A DNA stretch of 64,000 nt from Undaria pinnatifida (Eukaryota > Sar > Phaeophyceae > Laminariales > Alariaceae): the NCBI GenBank assembly GCA_012845835.1, contig JABAKD010000036.1, positions 2,018,001 through 2,082,000 on the forward strand, in the 5' to 3' direction. Within the stretch, counting starts at the first letter, position 1, and every line of letters starts with the position of its first letter. Shown here piece by piece: positions 57,901-64,000 of this stretch. The position numbers were made by a program, and so were the translations under genes. The notes below the pieces were generated by a model that was not told where the DNA came from, searched no databases, and saw only the letters and a program-made list of their open reading frames with translations.

Positions 57901-60900
57901 TAAGCGTATCGCCACCAGCACCGGCCTTGCCCCCTCCTCCACCAGCCGGTGCGGCAGACACTTCGAGTGTCGTCTTCTCGCCGTCGTCGCCCGGCGCGAC
58001 CGCCACACCGTCATCTCTTCGCGAGTCCGTCCCAGCCTCGCCGTGCCGATCTCTCGACGCCGCCGCGCTCTTCTGTCGCTTACGGGAGCCCCCAGCCTTG
58101 CCTCCGCCCCCCTTCCCTCCCCGCTTGCTACAATTAGAAACGCTCCTACCCCGGCTGGGCTCCTTAGAAGCGACGCTCTTACCCTTGCCCTTTCGAGATG
58201 AACCTTCTTTAGCAGCGGATGCCTTCCCACTGCCTTTTTCAGCACCAGGGCCATCCTCAGCCTGGGAAGCAGCACTAGCACTCCTCCCACGCTTGCCCTT
58301 CGTGTAATTGTTTTCATGGTTGTCGTCGCCAACTTCGGCTGCCAATTGCGCGTCCGCTTCTGCTGCCCCAGCCGCAGCAGCCGCAGCCTCTGCGTCTGCT
58401 ATTGCTTCTTCCGCCGCCGCGGCTACTTCCGCTGCTACAGCTGCTTCCGCTTCTGTGTTTGCTGCCGCTGAAGCCGCCGCCGCCACCGCCGCCTTCTTCT
58501 CCTGAGCTATCCTAGCCTTGCTTGACGGCTTCGGCGGGGTGTTCTTGGATCCCGACACACCGCCCTTCCCACCTTTCCCACCCTTCCCACCCTTGCTCGC
58601 CGCCGCCGGAGCATAACAAGCGTCACCGTCCTTCCCTTTGCCGCTCTTTGGGTTCACTTCAACCGCCGCTTTTTCCGCCTTATTTGCCGATTTCGTAACT
58701 TTCGCAGCCTTGCTCTTAGCACCACCACCACCACCACCACCACCACCACTCTTGCCCTTCGCCGACGCCTTAGCCTTGGCAGCCTTACCGGCGCGTCCCT
58801 TCACTTTGTCCCCCCCCTTGCCACTGGAACCATCCACCGCGGCTGTGCCGGCGGCATCCTGTAGTTTATTACCCAGTGCTTCTTTGCCCTTCGTCCTTTT
58901 CTGGGATTTTTCCTTGGCTTCTTTTTCCGCCTGTTTAATCTTCGCCTCCTCTTCCTCACGTGCCTGCATAGCCTCCCTCTTTTCGAGCTCCTGCGCGAGA
59001 AAGATGGCACGGGGAACACAAATGGTTAGGGGCGGGCGTTGACAAGCTGAATCAGTAGACAAATTACTGCCTTCGACAGCAATCAACATACTGGATTGCA
59101 GTACACTGTTTCTCCTCTCTCTCACGTCCCGATACGCAATTAACGGGTCTCCCTAACTTATTATGGCATTTTTCTTGGACGTACGTAATATAAACCTACT
59201 GGCAGCATCTACTGGCAGGCTCAAATCAATAGATAGCTACTGCCAGTAGATTACCACCACCAGTACATACTGCTGTGCCAATGCCGAACCCTACAAAACG
59301 TCCAAACTGCGCTAACAGTGTTAGCCCTTCTAGGACTTTGATTACATCTTGAAAATACTATAGCGACAATAAAACGACTGCTACGATCACATCAACCACC
59401 TAGGAAGAGCGTGCAGCAAAACAAGCATCACTATGCTGTGCTCGTGTAATATGGCTCCTGAAGGGGCGCTTTGGATACACCCCTTGCCCCAGCAGCCCGG
59501 GCTGTCTCGTGTGGTCGATGGTGTAACCGGCAACACAGTTCGACGTTTTTTCCCTTTGACTTTCCAAAAAGGTTATACCACCACGGCAGGTCAAAGGAAC
59601 ATTGTCATGCGGATGGTAAATAAGGCAAGAACAACAGCACCGTGTCGACGACGGAGTAAGGAAGCAAGGCGCCTCAGGGACATGGATAATAGTCATGCCA
59701 CCACAGCTCACACGCCGACAGGCTGTTTGGGCCGCCGACCAGTATGAGCCCTGCTAGCTTGGTCCGCGAATACACCGAGCGCCGAGCGCATGACCACAGC
59801 AAACATTATATAGACTGGGCTTTGACCGAAATACAAGAATCTACATCGGGCATGCGCAACGTACACAGCTACAGCACGTGTGGCTTTTGAACTCGACGCC
59901 ATGTAGGAGCCGTGCCAACTTGGGCCACGTACCGAGCGCCGAACACACGGGAGCATACAAAATCACACAGACTGGGGTTCGAAAAAAATGCGCCAATCTG
60001 CGTTGCAACATGGACAACGTATATACAGCTACAGCAAGTGCAGGACCGGCGCCGACAACATGTATAGCTACAACAAGTGAACCATTTCAACCCAACTGCG
60101 ACCAAGCGAATCATGAGCTACAGAAAATTCCAGGGATTGAAGCTCGACGCGGACGAGCGAATCAAAGGCAATTCCGGCCAAAACCCCCACGACTCACCAT
60201 GAGCATCTTCCGCTGGGACCGTTCTGACGTGACCCTCGGCATCGCTAAGCGAGGACGCGATGTTTTTCGGGGGACTTCGCCGCCACTCGCGCCGCCACGG
60301 CTAGCCGCTCCTGATCCCTTCACGCGTCCGCTCGCAGCAGCCGTAGGAGCCGCAGTAGCGGCAGCACCTGGGGTAGCAACACCATCAACAACATCAGCAG
60401 ATGGTGGAGCAGCAGCTTCGGCAGCCCAAGCAGGAGCCGCAGCAGTAGAAGCCGTAGGAGCAGCAGCAGAACCAGCAGCAACAGCACCAGCCGCCGCAGG
60501 GCCGGCACCAGCAGCAGCATGAACAACCGCAACCGCCGTTACAGGAGCAGCAGCGGCAGCCGCACCAGTAGAAGCCGCAGCAGCCGCCGTCGTCGCCCCT
60601 GTCGCATCCACAGGAGGAGCAGCAGCCGCAGGGGCAGCTGCTACGGCCGTCTTTAGTTCTCCGCCCTCCGGTGCTGTAGCTGGCGCACCGACAGCATCAC
60701 TTCCCGTCATGGCATGCTTGGGGTTGCTGTCGGTTTCGCTTTTGTCGGTGCCGTTGCTGCCGCTGCTATTAATAGTCGAATCCTTCTCTAACTTCGGCTG
60801 TGGCGTCTGCGCGGAGACATTCAGACAATCGCCCAGCAGGCGAGAAGACAGCAAAGAAGTAAGTGTTGTTTTACAACGTTTTAGGGCAGACTTCACGGTA

Positions 60901-61274
60901 AAAAACATGTCGAAATACATTGACAGCAACAGTATCGACCACCCCATGCAGCCCGGGTCGCCCGGGTAGGAGATGCATCCGAACAGGAACGTAGGGGAGC
61001 TGTGTCACACGCGTGGGGCATGGGTATACTCGTACCGCTGCGCACATTTCGTATGATACGATTGATGTTCGGTAATATTGCAAGCGTCATGTTTTTGGTC
61101 GCCATGTGTGGGTCCTAAAAGGCATACAAAAAACACTAGTCGCACCTCATTCACGGCGGCATCGCTCGCTCCACCAGCAGCACCACTGTCACCACCAGCC
61201 ACGGCTGGGGCGGCAGCAGCAGCGGCGGCAGGGGCAATGGCGGGGGTTGCCCTTGCCTGTTCATCGGATTCCAT
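45233..61274 (-). CDS. Large low-complexity SR/Ala/Lys-rich protein gene (10 exons)
   Basis: Ten minus-strand exons (61274-61146, 60806-60198, 58990-57380, 56217-55465, 55014-54631, 53819-53616, 52570-50973, 50233-50125, 46692-46576, 45949-45233) join without a stop into about 2,076 residues. Eight of nine introns are phase 0; the one phase-2 donor (GTATGT) meets the one acceptor requiring phase 2. Segments in order: Ala-rich, Glu/Lys coiled coil plus basic Ala/Gly-rich, Asn/Thr repeat, Ala-rich, basic, SR-dipeptide rich, two short well-behaved helical exons, Pro/Gln-rich with a C-terminal RGG-like end. I do not recognise a family. SR dipeptides and basic tracts suggest a nuclear, RNA-processing or chromatin role. 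The start is fixed by an in-frame TAG seven codons upstream. Confidence 0.72.
45950..46575 (-). other. Intron 9 of the large gene
   Basis: Poly-G/C tract 46033-46052, G-rich tract near 46371-46420, and one GTGCTACGATA-type word (TTATCGTAGCACACG, 46318). No exon seen. Confidence 0.55.
46576..46692 (-). CDS. Large gene exon 9
   Basis: 39 codons between CCTTTCAG and GTCAGT. Reads [20 protein letters not shown] then [19 protein letters not shown]. Unlike its neighbours it has normal composition and looks like a folded, conserved segment, so it is the best probe for homology searches. A decayed copy of its 5' half lies 177 bp upstream in the intron. Confidence 0.75.
46740..46800. repeat. AAGGGCTAGT short tandem repeat
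   Basis: Four copies of GTAAGGGCTA/GTAAGGCGG words in a row within intron 8. Confidence 0.75.
46818..46915 (-). pseudogene. Decayed copy of large-gene exon 9 start
   Basis: On the minus strand it reads CCTTTCAGATGGGCACAATG then [14 protein letters not shown] before diverging. It also copies about 45 bp of intron (GTCCTTTCAG context). The acceptor is intact, so it could act as a decoy splice site. Confidence 0.88.
47400..47685 (+). pseudogene. Relic of a DIRS gag fragment
   Basis: The plus-strand frame reads [20 protein letters not shown] and [16 protein letters not shown], clearly related to FDVRAYGPRAEGMVDHLLMV and ADRLDFLRQALVAVL of the DIRS element at 13840-13720. No other element parts were found next to it. 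It lies antisense in intron 8 of the large gene. Confidence 0.8.
47805..47985 (-). repeat. Dispersed repeat R2, copy 3
   Basis: Reverse complement contains CTTTCCAGCTTCTGGACAAG, CCGTGGTCACAGGT, CTCCCGGTTCTTGCCTTCAA, TTCAGCACTCCCACTGCTCG and CGCTCTCGCGCTTTCCGCAA. It is most similar to copy 4. Confidence 0.7.
48016..48064 (+). repeat. tRNA 3'-half-like fragment next to an A run
   Basis: An A19-type run is followed by ATAACTAGCATGCGTGTGTT and GTGGGTTCGAATCTCACC, which has a perfect B-box-like T arm. No A box lies at a usable distance, so it is a SINE or tRNA relic and not a gene. Confidence 0.5.
48229..48312. repeat. Inverted tRNA-like A-box hairpin
   Basis: The left arm CACTGTTATAGCACTAGTC, then TACCCACTGAGCTACT, is the inverse of the right arm AGTAGCTCAGTGGGTAGCGC, TATAACAGTG, with a 15-20 bp loop. 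Each arm contains TAGCTCAGTGGG, an RNA polymerase III A-box match of tRNA type. No B box follows. Confidence 0.7.
48819..49122 (+). repeat. (GTTAGT)n hexamer array
   Basis: About 300 bp of GTTAGT with GTTATT and GTTAAT variants. It lies in intron 8 of the large gene; repetitive Val/Ser, Leu/Val and Asn/Thr frames are artefacts of it. The unit is one base from a telomere-type TTAGGG. Confidence 0.93.
49488..49665 (+). repeat. Dispersed repeat R2, copy 4
   Basis: TACTTTCCAGCTTCTGGAGA, AGCCGTGGTCACAAGGTGTC, TTGCCTTCAATTTTTATCGC, CACATCCCACTGTTCGTCGA and CTCTCGCGCTTTCCGCAAGT. It runs directly into a tRNA-like sequence. Confidence 0.7.
49685..49770 (-). repeat. tRNA-like sequence adjacent to R2 copy 4
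   Basis: On the minus strand CGGTGGCGTATCGAGTTGTC, then GTGAGTTCAAGTCCCCC resembles an A box and a B box about 45 bp apart. I could not form a convincing anticodon stem or acceptor stem, so it is a tRNA-derived SINE or pseudogene at most. R2 may be the body of this SINE. Confidence 0.4.
49949..50125 (-). repeat. Repeated copies of exon 8 donor edge
   Basis: CACCTTGTCTATTGGCT (plus strand) occurs at 50122 (the real exon-intron edge) and again at 50097 and 50066, and as CACCTTGTCTATGGGCT at 49952. The last copies are joined by TAGGGTTAGGGTAAG. On the gene strand each gives CCAATAGACAAG-GTG, a possible donor. Confidence 0.88.
50125..50233 (-). CDS. Large gene exon 8
   Basis: 109 bases between CTGCGCAG and GTGCTT. 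Joined with the exon 7 end it reads [20 protein letters not shown], then [18 protein letters not shown]. It is a charged amphipathic helix of normal composition. Phase 2 at its start matches only the GTATGT donor of exon 7. Confidence 0.78.
50234..50972 (-). other. Intron 7 of the large gene
   Basis: A CAACAACCAACACC-rich tract runs over about 50240-50580 with a GGTCAAGGGTCAAGG triple at 50333-50350 and CCAGCAACGAACT direct repeats at 50402-50440. No exon seen. Confidence 0.6.
50973..52570 (-). CDS. Large gene exon 7, SR-dipeptide domain
   Basis: 532 codons plus two bases after GATTTTTGAAG. It is rich in Ser-Arg dipeptides ([39 protein letters not shown]) with Gly and Lys, and ends in an Ala/Glu helix ([20 protein letters not shown]). 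SR domains of this type mark splicing and mRNA-processing proteins and are phosphorylated by SR kinases. No RNA-recognition domain is seen. Confidence 0.8.
52571..53615 (-). repeat. Intron 6 of the large gene, filled with about 11-12 hairpin-like 60-70 bp tandem repeats
   Basis: Each unit carries TACTGTACGGTA.GTGCCGTACAGT, an inverted repeat, followed by CTCAATCGAGTGCCGT, GGCAGCAAAATACGA and TGGCC. AATCGAG-type words recur near 52668, 52898, 52960, 53028, 53084, 53147, 53219, 53331, 53454 and 53515. Units are diverged. The first 200 bp also contain a copy of the exon 7 start. Confidence 0.85.
52700..52800 (-). pseudogene. Decayed copy of large-gene exon 7 start
   Basis: On the minus strand TTGAAGGCTGCTGGCAAGGA, reading [14 protein letters not shown], parallels [14 protein letters not shown] of the exon. 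The intron part is copied as well (ATCGGACGACGAGGAAT / ATCAGACGACGAGGAAC). The acceptor AAG is kept. Confidence 0.88.
53616..53819 (-). CDS. Large gene exon 6
   Basis: 68 codons between GGTCTCGCAG and GTCAGT. Reads [20 protein letters not shown], a Gly-rich stretch, then [15 protein letters not shown], a basic end that could be a nuclear localisation signal (inference). No domain recognised. Confidence 0.68.
53820..54630 (-). other. Intron 5 of the large gene
   Basis: No exon recognised; a G-run at 54370-54378. Short open frames here have no support. Confidence 0.5.
54631..55014 (-). CDS. Large gene exon 5, Ala-rich
   Basis: 128 codons between GGACGCAG and GTAAGT. It opens with the basic stretch [20 protein letters not shown], then an Ala/Thr/Ser-rich run, and closes [19 protein letters not shown], again basic. 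Two Lys/Arg clusters fit nuclear import signals. Confidence 0.72.
55465..56217 (-). CDS. Large gene exon 4, Asn/Thr repeat and acidic/basic tail
   Basis: 251 codons ending ACG before GTGAGA. The middle (about residues 40-125 of the exon) is a degenerate TNANTN/DADTD repeat encoded by a GTTGGCGTTGGT-type DNA repeat (55810-56090). Then come [20 protein letters not shown] and Lys/Gly-rich sequence. The acceptor CGCTAAAG is weaker than the others; another AG slightly downstream is possible. Confidence 0.68.
56218..57379 (-). repeat. Intron 3 of the large gene, CCAACCCATCAATC-rich tract
   Basis: About 56640-57350 is a diffuse repeat of CCAACCCACCAAT and ATCAATC words. GATCAATCCATCAAGCGACC is duplicated in tandem at about 56689-56752. 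The tract is unbalanced in strand composition (almost no G on the plus strand). Confidence 0.85.
57380..58990 (-). CDS. Large gene exon 3, coiled coil then Lys/Ala/Gly-rich
   Basis: 537 codons between CTCGCGCAG and GTGGGC. It starts [20 protein letters not shown], a charged coiled coil, then alternates Lys-rich ([20 protein letters not shown]) and Ala/Glu-rich blocks ([20 protein letters not shown]). It resembles linker-histone-like basic tails only in composition. No catalytic domain. Confidence 0.78.
58991..60197 (-). other. Intron 2 of the large gene
   Basis: A CTACTGGCAG / CTGCCAGTAG inverted pair lies at 59199-59250. CCCCTTGCCCCAGCAGCCC at about 59480 recurs at 62983. Two related blocks at 59750-59960 and 59925-60085 share CGTGTGGCTTTTG/ACGCC and GTACCGAGCGCCGA words, a diverged duplication. 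No exon seen. Confidence 0.55.
60198..60806 (-). CDS. Large gene exon 2, Ala-rich
   Basis: 203 codons between CGCGCAG and GTGAGT. Starts [20 protein letters not shown], then about 110 Ala/Pro/Gly/Thr-rich residues, ending [13 protein letters not shown]. Low complexity; no domain. Confidence 0.7.
61146..61274 (-). CDS. Large gene exon 1 with start codon
   Basis: 43 codons, [16 protein letters not shown] then Ala/Gly-rich, ending AVNE before GTGCGA. ATG at 61274 is preceded in frame by TAG seven codons upstream with no good acceptor in between, so it is the likely start unless an upstream exon uses the weak AG there. Confidence 0.68.
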
Positions 61275-61984
61275 CAGCCGCGGCCAAAATCCCTACCCCC
61301 CGGCACTTTCCTGATGATCAAACTTGGTCCAATTTCGATGACGATCACAGTTTGAGGGTGATGGCTTAGAGGATGATCGGTGGTGGATGATCGGTGGTGG
61401 ATGATCGGTGATGGATGATCGGTGATGGTCAACCTGCGGGTGAGTGAGTGCCCAAAACGCCAAACAACCAGGGTGATGACCTTGAAATTGTTTAAACTCT
61501 GTTTTTTCGCTACTCCTTCCTATTTGATGCTGTTCGGATTCTTATATCGGGTACAGGTACCGATGCAGCGTATACACAGCCTGTGGGTAACCTCTTCCTC
61601 CCAAAAATAATACCCGAACACATGGAGCAAGATAGTGAAGTACTAACGGATGTAATACGCATACTGCTGCCGCTGATGCCGTTCGTTGCTCGGTAGACTA
61701 TACTATTGATGTCAGATGATTGATACGAATGCTACATTTAGGTATGATACACTCGGGCACGACATCATCCGCAGTCAATGATCATCAATTTGGCAGCCTT
61801 GGCTATCCGGCCACAGCAGAAAATAGAACACGGAACGGAGGGCGCCCGCTCTAAAAATCCTCTAGGACTGCAACCAAGTGAGAAATTAGATTGAAGAGAC
61901 GGCGCTCAGGTCAGGTCGGGCGCCATGCTAAATCCCACAGTACCTGGTAGTCAATAGTAGCCTGTGCTCACTGGCGGTGCCAAC

Positions 61985-62030
61985 GTCAAGGATGAGCTTC
62001 GACGCTAAGTTGGCGATTTGCACTATTGGG
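61985..62030 (+). repeat. MSFD-motif copy 9 (diverged)
   Basis: GTCAAGGATGAGCTTCGACG with ATG at 61992 reads RMSFDAKLAICTIGHLLL. Only the first half matches the motif. Confidence 0.45.
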
Positions 62031-63077
62031 CACCTTCTGCTGGTTGCAATTTTTGCTGTCAAGATGGCCCAAAACAAAACAACAAAATCACCAAAAGTAC
62101 CGGTATGTGTATCGATCTGATGCAATGCATTGCCTATGGGTACCAGCAACAGCCAGACAGCTGTGGTCGGAATTGTATGGTACCAAGTTTTTAATTTTCT
62201 CGGCGTTGTCGCGTCAAGACAGGCGGAGAAGGGAAAGGGAAGCGGAAGCAAACACCAGCAGCAGCAGCTGCAGCAGCTGCAGCAGCAGCGGTATGATGGC
62301 CGTCGTCACAACGTCACGAGTGACGACAGACATGGGAACTTCACACTGCTTGCTGCTTGCTGTTATACCCGCGCTGTGAAGTACGGCAACCCAAAAGACC
62401 AAATAATCAAAATCACCGACAGAGGCCAACGCAAACCGAAGCAACACCACCTCTCCGCATCATGTCTTGCACCGATATCGCGGTACTACGAGTAGTGCCC
62501 TCACGGCGGTCCACTGCTATCCAGGCCATGACACCACGCTGGCATTGGCAAAGCCAAAGGGGAGGAGTCTCTTACGAGCAGGGGGCAGCGTGCCCTTTTG
62601 TGACCCAGATACGAGTATACCCCAGTACCTATAATACGAGTACAGCAGTAGTACAGCTGTAAACCGAGACATTGGTTATAGGCTATTATTTACCTAATAG
62701 ATTTCAAACTGGAGAAAGGGTGTGCCCTTCGTATACTCACTTCAGTATAACAGCTGTCTCATATCTTACTTATTCGCCCGTGTGTCACAGGCAAAGTTTC
62801 TTGTAGGACTAGGGGCGGTAGGTGTACGATACCCCGACCTACAAAACAAGAAAGAGCGGCATGATAGGTCTAGCACAAGTAATATTTTCAGGAAATGAGG
62901 GCGCAACAGCCGTAGTACAAGTGTCACCGCGCGCGTGTAATGCATAAAATACGCCTCCTTTCCGTTGCGCTTTGGACAACACCCCTTGCCCCAGCAGCCC
63001 TTGCTTCGTGTGGCCAATGCTGTGTCATAATTGTCACCCTTACATAATAACCGTCGCTTTTGAGCGACACTTTTCGC

Positions 63078-63215
63078 TTTGATGAATGGAGCATCACGAT
63101 AGGAAGATAAGAGCGTTGAGATACTCTGCGACAGCAGTACGTTATACACGCGATGAATGGAGCACCAGGATAAGAAGATAAGCGCGTTCAGATACCCTGC
63201 AACAACAGTAGTACA
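63078..63215 (+). repeat. 72-bp tandem duplication
   Basis: GATGAATGGAGCATCACGAT at about 63080 recurs as GATGAATGGAGCACCAGGAT at about 63152, each followed by AGGAAGATAAGAGCGTT / AAGAAGATAAGCGCGTT and GATAC.CTGC.ACA.CAG. Confidence 0.85.
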
Positions 63216-64000
63216 TTATACTCTCAACGCCCACACTAACTGCTAGTACAGTAGCTGAAATACTATCCCAGGCTGTGTTTCTTATTTGGGAGAGGGCGCT
63301 AACCGCAAGCATGACGACTTCAGGATTTCTTATTTTGTTGCAAATATCAGCCTGATTTCTTACCCTGCTTCTTACCTGGTATTACCATACAAGTGGGCAT
63401 CCTGTACCCTGTTCGCTGTACCCTGTACCTGACTGTAAATAAGAGAAGAAAAGTGTATTTGCTTGAACCTAACGCCTCATCCAGCACACTCTCGAAGCAT
63501 AGATTCAACACCCAGATAGGAAACGAGGAAACACGCTACGTAGATACCGAGCGGCACCCAGAACCCAGAACCCTCTTGGGAACACCAACCTCTCCGAGTT
63601 ACATATGCCGTCGCACTATCTCCCAGCACTAAATCACGGGATGACGGGAAGAGTGAAGAGATGACAGATTGAAGGAAAAAGCAATCACAGGAGCCAGGGC
63701 ACCGACGCACGAGGCACCCCAAAGCCGTATACGCGCAGCAACAATCGCTCACCTCGGCACCCGTAGAGCGAACCCGGTGGGACGCCTTTTGAAGACCACG
63801 TCCTTTGGTCGGCCGCTTCACCTCCAGAGAGGAGACACCGGGGCGTAACTTCCACCCCGGATGACGCAATGACGTAGAGGCGTTATAGCACCGGGGATGA
63901 TAGACACAAGTGTATGACCCCACATAAACACGCCTCTAGAACCAATATAAACCCTTTTCCATTGTTGTTGTGACATCAATCAGATGCTCGACGGCGATAG

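Larger units (their letters stand above)
61275..64000. other. Gene-free stretch upstream of the large gene
   Basis: GGATGATCGGTGGT repeats at 61372-61425; MSFD-motif copy 9 at 61985-62030; CAGCAGCAGCTG run at 62255-62292; TACCTGGTA words at 61941 and 63374; tandem duplication at 63078-63215. No gene is supportable. A promoter for the minus-strand gene is presumably near 61280-61600 but I see no clear core element. Confidence 0.5.

Noticed and set aside
57693-58307. Pro/Ala-rich plus-strand frame of 204 codons
   Set aside because: Shadow of the Lys/Ala-rich minus-strand exon 3.

Overview
The window looks like nuclear DNA of a multicellular-type eukaryote with small exons, long repeat-filled introns and few genes. 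I infer a stramenopile, most likely a brown alga of the Ectocarpus type. The inference rests on Ala/Gly/Ser-rich low-complexity proteins, introns of 0.5-3.5 kb, a DIRS-like retrotransposon, and abundant poly-purine and trinucleotide tracts. No bacterial operons, rRNA genes, intact tRNA genes or CRISPR arrays were seen.

Layout. 1-8156 is gene-poor and repeat-rich. 8157-14768 is a degenerate DIRS/PAT-type tyrosine-recombinase retrotransposon on the minus strand; its split direct repeats can be traced in the order A1-ORFs-B1-A2-B2. 14769-22391 is repeat-rich with one weak candidate exon (20664-20819). 22392-23094 is a non-autonomous DNA transposon with long terminal inverted repeats and a TA target duplication. 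23226-41598 (+) is a split gene for sphingosine-1-phosphate lyase: 12 exons joined in frame, 485 residues, all 11 introns in phase 0, with the N-terminal membrane anchor not found. 41599-45232 is intergenic. 45233-61274 (-) is a second large gene, convergent to the first. I assembled 10 exons of it into an open frame of about 2,076 residues, with Ala-rich, Lys/Ala-rich, Asn/Thr-repeat, SR-rich and Pro/Gly-rich segments; its function is unknown and an SR-related nuclear protein is the best guess. 61275-64000 is intergenic.

The most unusual feature is shared by both genes. The edges of at least nine exons, usually with the splice site and adjacent intron sequence, exist as one or more decayed copies inside the neighbouring intron, about 25 bp to 1.5 kb away. 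A second notable feature is a short motif (about 60 bp, nine copies, both strands) that keeps a translatable core of the form AKMS(I/F)D.KF..LTADV. Other unexplained signals are foldback arrays of GGGTC/GACCC, a recurrent near-palindrome TACCTGGTA(C), a small family with GTGCTACGATA ends, and one intron built almost entirely of hairpin-like tandem repeats.
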